DNA from: Paenibacillus cellulositrophicus
Lineage (GTDB): Bacteria; Bacillota; Bacilli; Paenibacillales; Paenibacillaceae
Assembly (NCBI RefSeq): GCF_009363095.1
Contig: NZ_CP045295.1
Span: 6,415,001 to 6,479,000 of the forward strand
Direction: 5' to 3'
DNA length: 64,000 bases
The translations under genes and the position numbers were made by a program. Below, in pieces: positions 24,476 to 33,330 of the stretch. The notes below the pieces were generated by a model, which saw only the letters and a program-made list of their open reading frames with translations, made no database searches and was not told the DNA's origin. Numbering within the stretch: position 1 is the first letter of the stretch; every line of letters starts with the position of its first letter.

Positions 24476-25306
24476 TTAATAGCGAAGATAGACCCGGCTG
24501 CCGATCCGGGAAGCGGTGATGCCGTTCTCCCTGTAGGGCTGCTGCTGCCAGTTGGTGGGGGCCGGTGGCCCGCCAGCGGCGAATCCCGACAAATACAGAA
24601 AATCCGGATGGATGATCTGGTCGGTCAAATAGGCGGAACGGCTGCTGCCCGGAATCCGGTACCGGTTGAGCGTACTGATGATTTCGCCTGAAGTGACAAT
24701 ACCGACTCCGTGACCGTAGTACAGGTCGTCGTCCATTTGGATCGTATTTTCACCCTGCCACTCGATCCGATGGGGATTGACATCCGGATTTTTAAAATAC
24801 CGGACGTCGCCCGGATAGGAATCCCGGGAACCCGTTTTTTCAATCAATCCCAGGTCGCTGTCGTAATGCCAGTCGTACAGGAGCAGATTCGCGAACAGAC
24901 GGTTGAAGTCGTCTTCCCGAATACAATCGAGCACACCCTTGTACAATACGATCACGATCCCCGTCGCGCATTCGAAGCCATACGCCCAGCCATTCACGAA
25001 GATGTCCTGGATTCCCTGGGCAGGCGTAACATGGGGCTTGAGCTCGAAGCCGCCGCGCCGGTTCAAGTACCAGTACGCTTCGTTGCAGTGGGAATTTTTG
25101 AAGGTTTCAAACTGCACTCCGCTCCGGTTTAAGTCGGCTGCCGCTCTGACGATCGCTTCACGGAGCCTAAGTTCAAAGACCAGATGGGCCGGCGATTCGT
25201 AATGATATGCGGTCGTGCTCCTCATCTTCCTGTCGTAAATTTGCCTCCACAAATCCGGCCATCCTGACGGGTTCACCGTTTCCCCGCCGCTTCCAATCGT
25301 AATCAC
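24476..25306 (-). CDS. tgl: protein-glutamine gamma-glutamyltransferase (spore transglutaminase)
   Basis: A 276-residue enzyme that cross-links coat proteins through glutamyl-lysine bonds during spore maturation. The catalytic Cys113 is in 'YGFECATGIVIV'; 'FANLLLYDWHYDSDLGL' and 'MDDDLYYGHGVGI' match Bacillus Tgl, with a C-terminal extension of about 30 residues. I place the start at the GTG at 25306: AAGGAGG is 9 nt before it and the N-terminus then aligns with Bacillus Tgl. The ATG at 25315 touches the binding site (1 nt spacing). Expression late in sporulation is expected; I could not identify a clear sigma-K promoter. Confidence 0.92.
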   Translation of the reverse strand: MITIGSGGETVNPSGWPDLWRQIYDRKMRSTTAYHYESPAHLVFELRLREAIVRAAADLNRSGVQFETFKNSHCNEAYWYLNRRGGFELKPHVTPAQGIQDIFVNGWAYGFECATGIVIVLYKGVLDCIREDDFNRLFANLLLYDWHYDSDLGLIEKTGSRDSYPGDVRYFKNPDVNPHRIEWQGENTIQMDDDLYYGHGVGIVTSGEIISTLNRYRIPGSSRSAYLTDQIIHPDFLYLSGFAAGGPPAPTNWQQQPYRENGITASRIGSRVYLRY

Positions 25307-25450
25307 CCCGTTCATCCCTCCTTGCCGTTTATTGATGATCGAAAAAGCCCGCGGCATATATCAGCATATGAGCAGGCCGGGCCCGGAAATAACCCCGATT
25401 GTCAGATCCAAGCGATTAAGGCTGTCCTTTGTCAAAAATACGGTTTACGT

Positions 25451-25478
25451 TTGCTTCGGAAGGATGTTCTAATATAAT
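25451..25478 (+). promoter_or_regulatory. putative promoter of the radical SAM gene
   Basis: TTGCTT and TATAAT are 16 bp apart, ending 44 bp before the start codon. Confidence 0.6.
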
Positions 25479-25522
25479 AGGTTGAGAAGGTAACTTTTAA
25501 GGATCAGACTGGAGCTTCCATC

Positions 25523-26470
25523 ATGAAAAAATTCAAAAAGTTTTACGTCGAACTGACGAGCAAATGCAATCTGGCCTGTACGTTTTGTCCGCCGACGCAC
25601 CGGGCGACCAATTATATTACGATTGAGCAATTTACGCATACTCTGGATGAGATCAAACCCCACACGGAATATATTTATTTTCATGTCAAAGGCGAACCGC
25701 TGCTTCATCCGCATATCGACCAGCTGCTGGATATCGCCCATGAGAAAGGGTTTAAAGTGAACATCACGTCCAACGGCACGCTGCTGCACAAGGCAGGTCG
25801 GAAGCTGCTGAACAAGCCGGCGCTGCGGCAGATGAATTTCTCCCTGCACAGCTTTGACGGGCATGTCGGTTCCCAGGACAAGAACGGCTATATCTCCAAA
25901 GTGCTCTCCTTTGTCAAAGAGGCGGTGTCCCAATCGGGCATGATCGTATCGCTGCGGCTGTGGAATCTCGACCCGGACAACGCAACGAACTTGGAGCGGA
26001 GCCGCAATCGGGAAATGCTGGAGTACATTGAGAAGGAGTTTAACCTGGATTACAAAATCGAGGAAAAAATCGTTCCCGGCAAAGGCATCAAAATTGCGGA
26101 CCGGATCTACATCAATATGGACCATGAATTTAAATGGCCGGACCTGACGGAGGAGGAGGACCTCAGCCGGGGCTTCTGCCATGGTCTCCGTAATCAGGCG
26201 GGCGTCCTGGTGGATGGAACGGTGATCCCCTGCTGCCTTGACGGGGAAGGTGTCATTAATCTCGGCAACATCCACAAGACCCCATTTTCCGAAATTATTG
26301 AAAGCGAGCGGGCAAACCGGATCGTCGACGGTTTTTCCCGGCGCGAGGTCGTGGAGGAGCTGTGCAGAAAATGCGGCTACCGCCAGCGCTTTAACTATAA
26401 AGCGAACGGCATCGCTTCTGACGAGCCGCAGCCTGCCCGCTCTGAATTACAGGAGGCGACTGGACTGTGA
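25523..26470 (+). CDS. radical SAM/SPASM-domain protein
   Basis: A 315-residue protein. The CxxxCxxC cluster motif is Cys15, Cys19, Cys22 ('SKCNLACTFC'), followed by 'HVKGEPLLHP' (the GGEP-like motif) in a partial TIM barrel. The C-terminal SPASM segment from about residue 222 has Cys in 'RGFCHGL', 'VIPCCLDGEGV' and 'ELCRKCGYR', enough for at least one auxiliary iron-sulfur cluster. Such proteins act on peptides or protein side chains, or in nucleoside chemistry. No precursor peptide was found next to it. It overlaps the OsmC gene by 4 bp (GTGA), so the two products probably work in one process. Confidence 0.88.
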   Translation: MKKFKKFYVELTSKCNLACTFCPPTHRATNYITIEQFTHTLDEIKPHTEYIYFHVKGEPLLHPHIDQLLDIAHEKGFKVNITSNGTLLHKAGRKLLNKPALRQMNFSLHSFDGHVGSQDKNGYISKVLSFVKEAVSQSGMIVSLRLWNLDPDNATNLERSRNREMLEYIEKEFNLDYKIEEKIVPGKGIKIADRIYINMDHEFKWPDLTEEEDLSRGFCHGLRNQAGVLVDGTVIPCCLDGEGVINLGNIHKTPFSEIIESERANRIVDGFSRREVVEELCRKCGYRQRFNYKANGIASDEPQPARSELQEATGL

Positions 26471-26916
26471 AACATTCATTTATGTTAAAGGCCGGCTGGA
26501 ACGGCGGACGGAACAGCGATGGACAGATCGAAGCAGGCAATCTCCGTACGCAAATTTCCATCCCGAAAGAGATGGGAGGCCCGGGCGTCGGGACGAATCC
26601 CGACGAAATGCTGCTCGGCGCCGCCGCTACCTGCTACTTAATCACACTGGCGGCCATGATGGAGCGTTCGCACCTTCCGGTTCACGAGCTTTCGCTGGAG
26701 TCCGAAGGCATCGTGGACGTGACGGACAACATTTTTACGTACGTCAGCATTACGCACAAGCCGCATATCGTGCTGGCCCGTGATGCAACAGCCAAAGACG
26801 TGGAGACGGCGGACAGGCTGGCGCATAAAGCGGAAGGCTCCTGCATGATTTCCCGGGCGGTATCCGGGAATGTGGCCCTCGCAACTGAGCCGAAGATCGA
26901 AACCGTTACGGAATAG
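26467..26916 (+). CDS. OsmC/Ohr-family thiol peroxidase-like protein
   Basis: A 149-residue protein with both family cysteines: Cys56 in 'GAAATCYLITLA' and Cys126 in 'AEGSCMISRAV'. The N-terminal 'WNGGRNSDGQI' and 'GTNPDEMLLGAAATCY' match the OsmC subgroup found in staphylococci and bacilli. It should reduce organic hydroperoxides. It starts with GTG overlapping the radical SAM stop, and GGAGG lies upstream inside that gene. The link to an iron-sulfur enzyme suggests oxidative protection or a shared thiol chemistry. Confidence 0.87.
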   Translation: MKHSFMLKAGWNGGRNSDGQIEAGNLRTQISIPKEMGGPGVGTNPDEMLLGAAATCYLITLAAMMERSHLPVHELSLESEGIVDVTDNIFTYVSITHKPHIVLARDATAKDVETADRLAHKAEGSCMISRAVSGNVALATEPKIETVTE

Positions 26917-27232
26917 CGGCGTTAAAGCCTTGGTGAGAGGCGAGCGCCAAACCGCTGAATGTATGAACAGACCGCTTGGGCAGGCTGCCCGGCGGTCTTT
27001 CTGTTTGCTTGGACAAACTCAGGAAAGCGCCCAGATCACAAATGAATGAAAGCGGGTGAGTCGGCCTCCGGCTTTCGGGCATCCTGAGAAGGAGGACAGC
27101 CGAAGCGGTTCGGCGAGAGCCGGTATCATGGCCTATGGACAAACTAAACCACGCCGGGCCGGAAAACGCCGTCCGGTGGATCTTTTATCAGGCAGCGGTT
27201 TGTGTGAAGATAGGTACGGGGGGAATAACGTC
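26917..27232. other. 316-bp intergenic region before ddlR
   Basis: It holds the OsmC terminator near its start and two copies of TGGACAAACT (27010-27019 and 27136-27145). An open frame runs from 27056 into ddlR but has no ribosome binding site. I see no clear promoter, riboswitch or RNA gene. Confidence 0.4.
26969..27006 (+). terminator. terminator of the radical SAM-OsmC operon
   Basis: AGACCGC pairs with GCGGTCT, with inner GGGCAG/TGCCC, followed by TTCTGTTT. Confidence 0.8.
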
Positions 27233-28690
27233 ATGTTTACGGATTTTAAAATTACAGAAGGCCGGCCGCTGACGGTGCAGGTCAAAGAATACTTGAAGCA
27301 GTGGATCACCAAGGGCAAGGGAAGGGTGGACCAGAAGCTGCCGTCGACTCGGGAGCTCAGCACGATGCTGAATATCAGCCGCAACACGCTGGTGGCGGTG
27401 TACACCGAGCTCGAGGAGGAAGGGTACATTTATACCGTCCGCTCCAAAGGAACTTTCGTCTCCAAAGTGGGCATCGCTTCGGTGCCTTCCTGGCATGTGG
27501 ATTGGCAGCAGCATTTGAGCCCGGTGGCACAAGCGGCCACGGATCTGGATTTGATGAAGCGCGACCTGCGCGGGGAGAAGGGGATGATTAACTTCGCGAG
27601 CATCGCCCCCGACGAGAAGCTCTTCGACCTGGCCAACGTGAAGCGCGCTTTTCTGGACCGGATGGCGATCGAAGGGGAGATTTTGCTCAACTACGGCTAC
27701 GCCAAAGGATACAAACCGTTGATCGAATATTTGACGGGTTATATGGAAACGAAAGGCGTCGACATGGACGGTAAAGATATTCTGATCACGAACGGGTTCA
27801 CGGAAGCTTATGATATCATCCTGTCCTCGCTGAACGTGAAAGAAAAGCATATTTTGTGCGAAAACCCGACTCATCATACAGCCATCAAAATTTCCCGGCT
27901 TCAAGGATATGACATTACCGGGATCGGGATGGAGCAGGACGGGATCGATATCGGCGAGATGGAGCGGGCGCTGACCGAAAACTCCTTCGGTCTGGCGTTC
28001 CTCACCCCGTCGTATCACAATCCAACCGGGATCGTAATGTCGGCCGAGAAGCGGGTCGAGGTGCTGCGCCTGCTGGCAAAGCACCAGGTTCCATTGATCG
28101 AGGACGGTTTCAATGAGGAGCTGCGCTATTCGGGCTCGCACATGGCCCCGCTGGCGGCCTTCGGCGGGGATGGAAACAGCGTCATTTACCTCGGGAGCTT
28201 TTCCAAAATATTGTTCCCGGGCATCCGCATCGGCTGGATCGCGGCGGACAGGGAGCTGATCGATGCGCTGGTCAGCGTCAAGCGGGCGAGAAACATCCAC
28301 ACCTCCACGCTGGATCAGGCGGTGCTGTATCAATATTTTCATAACGGCAATTTTGAAAAGTATTTGAAGCGGGCGAAATCTGAATATAAGCATAAGCATG
28401 AGCTGGCTGTAGAGTGCTGCCGCAAGTATATACCGCACAAAAGGTTAACCGGAACCGGCGGGCTCCATCTGTTCCTTGAGCTGCAGGACGGCATCCGCTC
28501 AAGGGATATTTTGCGGGATTGTTACGAACAAGGCGTGGTGTTTACCGCAGGAGATGTGTTCTATACGGACGGTCAGGGCGAGGGAACGCTGCGGATCGGT
28601 TTTTCACGGGTGAGCGATGAAGACCTTGTGCACGGCATCCAGGTGATCGGAAAGGCGGTCCAAAGACGAATGGAGGAGAACGGATGTTAA
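27233..28690 (+). CDS. ddlR: MocR/GabR-type PLP-dependent regulator of ddl
   Basis: A 485-residue fusion of a GntR winged helix (about 1-72, 'PSTRELSTMLNISRNTLVAVYTEL' region) to a fold-type I aminotransferase domain. The PLP lysine is in 'YLGSFSKILFPG', with 'GLAFLTPSYHNPTG' before it. The start at 27233 has GGGGGGAA 8 nt upstream. It overlaps the D-Ala-D-Ala ligase gene by 7 bp. A MocR protein controlling ddl (DdlR) is known from Brevibacillus brevis, and this pairing makes the same role likely: sensing D-alanine or another amino acid through PLP and adjusting cell-wall precursor synthesis. Confidence 0.85.
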   Translation: MFTDFKITEGRPLTVQVKEYLKQWITKGKGRVDQKLPSTRELSTMLNISRNTLVAVYTELEEEGYIYTVRSKGTFVSKVGIASVPSWHVDWQQHLSPVAQAATDLDLMKRDLRGEKGMINFASIAPDEKLFDLANVKRAFLDRMAIEGEILLNYGYAKGYKPLIEYLTGYMETKGVDMDGKDILITNGFTEAYDIILSSLNVKEKHILCENPTHHTAIKISRLQGYDITGIGMEQDGIDIGEMERALTENSFGLAFLTPSYHNPTGIVMSAEKRVEVLRLLAKHQVPLIEDGFNEELRYSGSHMAPLAAFGGDGNSVIYLGSFSKILFPGIRIGWIAADRELIDALVSVKRARNIHTSTLDQAVLYQYFHNGNFEKYLKRAKSEYKHKHELAVECCRKYIPHKRLTGTGGLHLFLELQDGIRSRDILRDCYEQGVVFTAGDVFYTDGQGEGTLRIGFSRVSDEDLVHGIQVIGKAVQRRMEENGC

Positions 28691-29610
28691 GAGTAGGCGT
28701 AATTATGGGCGGAGATTCCTCCGAACGGGAGGTGTCGTTGATGACGGGCAGGGAGATCATCTCGCATCTGGATCCCGCCAAATACGAAGTCCGGCCGATC
28801 GAAATTACGAGGAAACGGGATTTGCCGCAGCAGCTGGCCGGTATCGATATGGCCGTGATCGCCCTGCACGGCAAATATGGGGAAGACGGAACGATCCAGG
28901 GTACGCTCGAGACGCTCGGTGTTCCATACACCGGCAGCGGCGTTTTGGCGAGCAGCCTGTGCATGGACAAAAATACGGCTAAGAAGCTGCTCCGTTACGA
29001 GGGTGTAGAGACACCCGACTGGACGCTGCTGACGAGTCCGGATGAGCTGGAGAACGTGCTCGCCTCGGAACCGCTCTATCCGCTTGTCGTCAAACCGAAC
29101 AGCGGCGGTTCCAGCGTCGGCGTTACGCTGGCGCGGGATGAGCAGAGCTTGCGGGAAGCGGTGGAGCGCGCTTTCCACTGGGACGATGAAGTGATCCTCG
29201 AGCAGTACATCGCGGGTGAGGAAATCACGTGCAGCCTGCTGAACGGCGAGTACCTTCCGGTTCTGGCGATCAAGCCGAACGGGGAGTTTTTCGATTACAC
29301 TTCCAAATACGAGGAAGGGGAGTGCGAAGAAGCCGTCGCGAGCCTGAATCCGGATACCGCCGAACGGGTCCGCCGGGCCGCCGAGCTCAGCTGCCGCGTG
29401 CTCAAATGCAGCGTGTACGCGAGGGTGGATGTCATGCTTCACCAGGGCATTCCTTACGTGATGGAGGTCAACACGCTGCCTGGTATGACCCGGACCAGTC
29501 TGCTGCCCAAGAGCGCGCAGGCCGCTGGGCTGTCCTTCTCCGCCCTGCTGGACCGGATCATCGAGGGGTCATTGGCTGAACGGCGGCGGGAATACGGGCT
29601 CGTTGTGTAA
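28684..29610 (+). CDS. ddl: D-alanine--D-alanine ligase
   Basis: A 308-residue ATP-grasp enzyme that makes the D-Ala-D-Ala dipeptide of peptidoglycan. The motifs are 'GGDSSEREVSL' at the N-terminus, 'ALHGKYGEDGTIQG', 'VVKPNSGGSSVGVTL', and 'MEVNTLPGMTRTSLLPK' with the metal-binding Glu and Asn. The Tyr in 'HGKYGEDG' (Phe or Tyr position) suggests the dipeptide rather than the depsipeptide type, though this is inference. It lacks the C-terminal insert of longer enzymes. GGAGGA... precedes the ATG within the end of the regulator gene. Confidence 0.93.
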   Translation: MLRVGVIMGGDSSEREVSLMTGREIISHLDPAKYEVRPIEITRKRDLPQQLAGIDMAVIALHGKYGEDGTIQGTLETLGVPYTGSGVLASSLCMDKNTAKKLLRYEGVETPDWTLLTSPDELENVLASEPLYPLVVKPNSGGSSVGVTLARDEQSLREAVERAFHWDDEVILEQYIAGEEITCSLLNGEYLPVLAIKPNGEFFDYTSKYEEGECEEAVASLNPDTAERVRRAAELSCRVLKCSVYARVDVMLHQGIPYVMEVNTLPGMTRTSLLPKSAQAAGLSFSALLDRIIEGSLAERRREYGLVV

Positions 29611-29625
29611 TCGATGGTTGACAGC

Positions 29626-29674
29626 AAAAGAGCTGCTTTTAGGGCGGATCGCCCTGAAAGCAGCTCCTTTTGTT
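29626..29674. terminator. terminator after ddl
   Basis: AAAAGAGCTGCTTT pairs with AAGCAGCTCCTTTT (one bulge), with inner AGGGC/GCCCT. T-rich flanks exist on both strands, so it may also stop the convergent reductase transcript. Confidence 0.8.
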
Positions 29675-29761
29675 GAAGAGATCAAAAAATATATACATCC
29701 GATGCCAGATAGGCCGCGTCTTTCCCGCAGATTCGGCTCATCCGCCGACGGTCCCCGCGGA

Positions 29762-30688
29762 TTATTTAAAGATACCGCTGATCTCTTCGACTTCAGCATC
29801 CGTTAATTGAACGTCCAGTGTCTTCAGGTTTTCCTTCACCTGCTCCGGTTTTTTCGCTCCCGGAATCAGGGCGTCAATGGCCGGCTGCTTCAGGTACCAG
29901 GCCAGCACCACATGAGCCACTTCGACGTTCTTTTGCGAAGCGATCGGCCGCAGTCGATCCACCTTGTCCAGGTTCCGGGCGAAAGCTTCACCTTGAAAGC
30001 GCGGATTGTTCGCGCGGAAATCGCTGAACGTGGTGTCCTTCGTATATTTGCCGCCTAGCAGGCCGGAAGCCAGCGGGAAATAAGGGACAAATGAGATGCC
30101 GTTCGCTTCACAGTATGGAAGCAGCTCCTTTTCCGCGTCCCGGGCAAAAAGGTTGTATTCCGATTGGAGCACATCCACATAGCCGTTCACGTTTGCCTCT
30201 TTCAGCTGGTCGATGCTGAAATTCGATACGCCGATGGCCCGGATTTTGCCCTGTTCCTTCAGCCTCTGCAGCGCTCCGACGGCTTCAGCCTTCGGCGTCT
30301 GCTCATCGGGAAAATGGATGTAGAACAGGTCGATGTAATCCGTCTGCAGGCGTCTTAGACTGTCTTCGACCGATTGCTCCAAAAAGGCGGGCGAATTGTC
30401 CATCACGACTTTGCCATCCACAAACTTGTGCGCGCCTTTGGTCGCGAGGACGGCTTTCGCTCTGCCTTTCTCTTTCAACACCTCGCCGATCAGCTCTTCG
30501 GAGCGGCCGGGACCGTAGATGAACGCGGTATCCAGGAAATTCACCCCGAGGTCGAGGGCGGTCCGGACCACGTCCCTGCCTGTCTCTTCATTCAGATTCG
30601 GATACAGATTATGCCCGCCGACAGCGTTGGCTCCGAGCCCAATCGGATTAATGTGCAGATCGCTTTTGCCTAAACGAATCGTAGCCAT
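29762..30688 (-). CDS. aldo/keto reductase
   Basis: A 308-residue NADPH-dependent oxidoreductase of the TIM-barrel AKR family. The catalytic Asp and Tyr are in 'FLDTAFIYGPGRSEELIG', the catalytic Lys in 'VLATKGAHKF', and the cofactor end is 'PGAKKPEQVKENL'. It is intact and of normal length. GAAGGAGAG is 6 nt before the ATG. It is transcribed alone and converges on ddl. The substrate is not predictable. Confidence 0.9.
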   Translation of the reverse strand: MATIRLGKSDLHINPIGLGANAVGGHNLYPNLNEETGRDVVRTALDLGVNFLDTAFIYGPGRSEELIGEVLKEKGRAKAVLATKGAHKFVDGKVVMDNSPAFLEQSVEDSLRRLQTDYIDLFYIHFPDEQTPKAEAVGALQRLKEQGKIRAIGVSNFSIDQLKEANVNGYVDVLQSEYNLFARDAEKELLPYCEANGISFVPYFPLASGLLGGKYTKDTTFSDFRANNPRFQGEAFARNLDKVDRLRPIASQKNVEVAHVVLAWYLKQPAIDALIPGAKKPEQVKENLKTLDVQLTDAEVEEISGIFK

Positions 30689-30813
30689 GGTGATCTCTCC
30701 TTCTCTACATTCATTGATGGTAATCCTTCATTATCATATCAAATTGCGAACTGTTTATACAATATGTACAGTTAAACGGGGGACGTGAGAGAGACGCTCC
30801 ACTGAAAATGAAT

Positions 30814-30852
30814 CGAAAAAACCGGGCACGGATCATTTCCGTGCCCGGCTGT
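30814..30852 (-). terminator. terminator of the acyltransferase gene
   Basis: CCGGGCACGGA pairs with CCGTGCCCGG; on the minus strand TTTTTT follows. Confidence 0.85.
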
Positions 30853-30953
30853 GCGGGAGTGCCTGCCAAACCACTAAAAGGTAACAGTCATGTATGAGTT
30901 CCAACACGTGCATATCTCAAATGCTCTTAACACAAATGTTTTTATGAGCCCGG

Positions 30954-33062
30954 TTATTTAGTTCCGACGGCATTCGTAATCAGCGATGCCAGAAGTTTGG
31001 CTCCATCCTTCTTGAGATGGACCCCGTCGGGTGTAAAGAAGGACTTTCCGCTGCTCGCTTCGTACCAATCGAGCAGCGTCGCATTGTCATGGGCATCGGC
31101 TGCCTTTCGGAGCGCCGTATTGACCGTGCTTTCCCAGTTTCTCGGCACCCGGGTGTTCACGAGCACGACCTGCCGGACGTCCTTCAGCGAGTCGAGAAGC
31201 CGGGAAAGCTGCTTGGAGTTGAAGGCGCCATTGGTTCCGAGCTCGATCACCACGTAGTCGCCGAGCTTGCCTTCCGCCCGGAGCCGCTCCACGATGTCAG
31301 GCGCTTCCGACATTTGCCGGCCGATCTCGGCATCGACGACGATGCCGGGAAGGTACTGCTGCAAATATGGAGTGGCGTCCAGCAGGATGGAATCGCCGAT
31401 GGCGCTCACCGCCAGATTCCGCTTGACCGGTGGAGGGGCGTTCGTTCCAGCTGCGCCGGCCCCTTGCCCGGACGCCTTGCCCGAACTCCCTCCCGGCTCG
31501 CCGGATTTGGCGGGAGGCGTGCCGGCCACGCCTACGGGATTCGCGGACGATGTTGCTTTGCCGCCGGCGGAAGGCGGGCCTTCGGCCTGGCCTGTAGTAC
31601 CCGAAGCTGCATCATCCGTCTCCTGCTGGCCCTGGGATGCAGGAGGCGTTTGCACGTCGGCGGGACTGCCGGCGGAGGTCTTCGCCGGGCCGGCGTCGTG
31701 ACGATCGCCGCCTTTTGCGGTTTGCTGGCCGGAAGCATCGGCATCCGCGTTTCCTGTGCCGTCCCCGGCAGCGGAAACCTCCTGTGACACCGGGCTGGAG
31801 CCGTCAGCTCCGGAAGCGGCCGGGCCGAGCGCCTGGACGGTGGATGCCACCGCCGGTGTCCGGGCGATGCCTGTGCAGGAGATAATGACCAGCAGCAGTA
31901 AGGTAGCCCCGGTAATCCAGCCCTTCAGCGGAATCTGATCAACGCCCAGTTTGCCGGAGCGCAGCTTCTTCAACCCTTTTCCCAATAACCCTTTGCGGAT
32001 CGGTTCTTCGATTAATGTATACGACAGCGCAGCCAGCGCAATGCTGGCAGCCACCTGAAATACGGCTTTCAGGACGCTCACGTCTCCGGCTCCGCTTGTT
32101 GTGGATAAAATGATTACTGGATAATGCCATATGTATATGCCGTAGGAGCGAACGCCGAGCCATCGCAGCGGCTTGCAGCCAATCAGACGGCCCACCCGGC
32201 TAGCCGGGTGGGCGAGCACGGCCACGGCGGCGGCTGCGACCAGCGACAGAAGGACCAAGCCGCCGGGATACAGAAATGCGTCGTATTCGTTGGTGGTCCA
32301 GATCATGACCAGAATCGCTGCTATGCTGAGTATGCCGATGCCGTCCAGCAAGCGCCTGGAGAACCGGTCGATCCGGGGAGACAGCTTGCGGCTAGGCCAA
32401 ATAATGCTGAGCGCGGCTCCTATAAGGAGCGAAAACGCCCGTGTATCCGTCCCATAATAAACCCGGCTGGGATCCGTCCCCGGATCGTAGATGACCAGCA
32501 TCGCCAGGGCCGATACCGCCGCGGCTGAGAGCATGAACAGAAACATTTTTCCCCGCCGCGGGGCGAGCTTCAGACCGATCAGCATAAGCAGCGGCCACAG
32601 CACGTAAAACTGCTCCTCAACCGATAACGACCACAGATGTCCGAGCGGCGAGACGGGACCGAATTTTTCAAAGTACGAAACCTGGTGGTAGATCAGATAC
32701 CAATTGTTGACATAAAAGAGTGACGAGATCGCGTCGCCCTTTAAAACCGGCATCGTAGACGGCCGCGCCAATGTTACCCAGGCGGTCACGGCAGCGAGCA
32801 TGACGATCATGGCGGGAAGCAGCCTCCGGCACCGTCTGATCCAAAACTGCTTCAGGTCAAGTGTTCCGCTCCTTCGCCACTCGGCAGTAAGAAGATCGGT
32901 GATCAAATATCCGGACAGGACGAAAAATATGCTGACGCCAAGCAGTCCCCCCGGCGCCCAGCCGACGTTCAGATGGTACAAAATGACAGCGAAAACAGCC
33001 AGGGTCCGGAGTCCGTCCAGTCCCGGCATATATCTTTTATCATTCGGCGAGAGATGAATCAT
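30954..33062 (-). CDS. OatA-like membrane O-acetyltransferase with C-terminal SGNH domain
   Basis: A 702-residue protein in two parts. Residues 1-395 are an acyltransferase-3 domain with about 10-11 membrane helices ('MPGLDGLRTLAVFAVILYHL' at the start). A low-complexity linker of about 150 residues rich in Ala, Ser, Gly, Pro and Gln follows. From about residue 553 an extracellular SGNH esterase domain has Ser in 'AIGDSIL', Asn in 'ELGTNGAF' and Asp/His in 'TPDGVHLKKDG'. This is the layout of peptidoglycan O-acetyltransferase OatA, which gives lysozyme resistance. The ribosome binding site is weak, and a second Met 11 codons in is a possible start. Confidence 0.87.
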   Translation of the reverse strand: MIHLSPNDKRYMPGLDGLRTLAVFAVILYHLNVGWAPGGLLGVSIFFVLSGYLITDLLTAEWRRSGTLDLKQFWIRRCRRLLPAMIVMLAAVTAWVTLARPSTMPVLKGDAISSLFYVNNWYLIYHQVSYFEKFGPVSPLGHLWSLSVEEQFYVLWPLLMLIGLKLAPRRGKMFLFMLSAAAVSALAMLVIYDPGTDPSRVYYGTDTRAFSLLIGAALSIIWPSRKLSPRIDRFSRRLLDGIGILSIAAILVMIWTTNEYDAFLYPGGLVLLSLVAAAAVAVLAHPASRVGRLIGCKPLRWLGVRSYGIYIWHYPVIILSTTSGAGDVSVLKAVFQVAASIALAALSYTLIEEPIRKGLLGKGLKKLRSGKLGVDQIPLKGWITGATLLLLVIISCTGIARTPAVASTVQALGPAASGADGSSPVSQEVSAAGDGTGNADADASGQQTAKGGDRHDAGPAKTSAGSPADVQTPPASQGQQETDDAASGTTGQAEGPPSAGGKATSSANPVGVAGTPPAKSGEPGGSSGKASGQGAGAAGTNAPPPVKRNLAVSAIGDSILLDATPYLQQYLPGIVVDAEIGRQMSEAPDIVERLRAEGKLGDYVVIELGTNGAFNSKQLSRLLDSLKDVRQVVLVNTRVPRNWESTVNTALRKAADAHDNATLLDWYEASSGKSFFTPDGVHLKKDGAKLLASLITNAVGTK

Positions 33063-33330
33063 AGCGGCTTACCCGGCTTTCCAGGCAGGTGAGCGGCGCT
33101 GTTGTTAACGGCTATGTATGAACCTCCTGAGATGTATGTGCGCATTCTTTAGCTGCCTCCAGACATGGATGATCGGTGAAACATAAGTTTACCATGTCAT
33201 ACTTTATCATAGGCCACCGGAGGGAAAGTTACAAAATGATTGCGTTCATTTCACATTTTATTCATTATGTATATAGATTGAACTAAAGCTTTGATGAACT
33301 TCCGTTAGATCTGCTGAAAGTGGGGAATGA

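Noticed and set aside
25368..25472. 34-codon frame before the radical SAM gene as a precursor peptide
   Set aside because: It overlaps the predicted promoter, lacks a ribosome binding site and has no typical leader or repeat.
27056..27232. N-terminal extension of the MocR regulator
   Set aside because: The extra 59 codons have no start signal or family match; the GntR domain begins right after the ATG at 27233.
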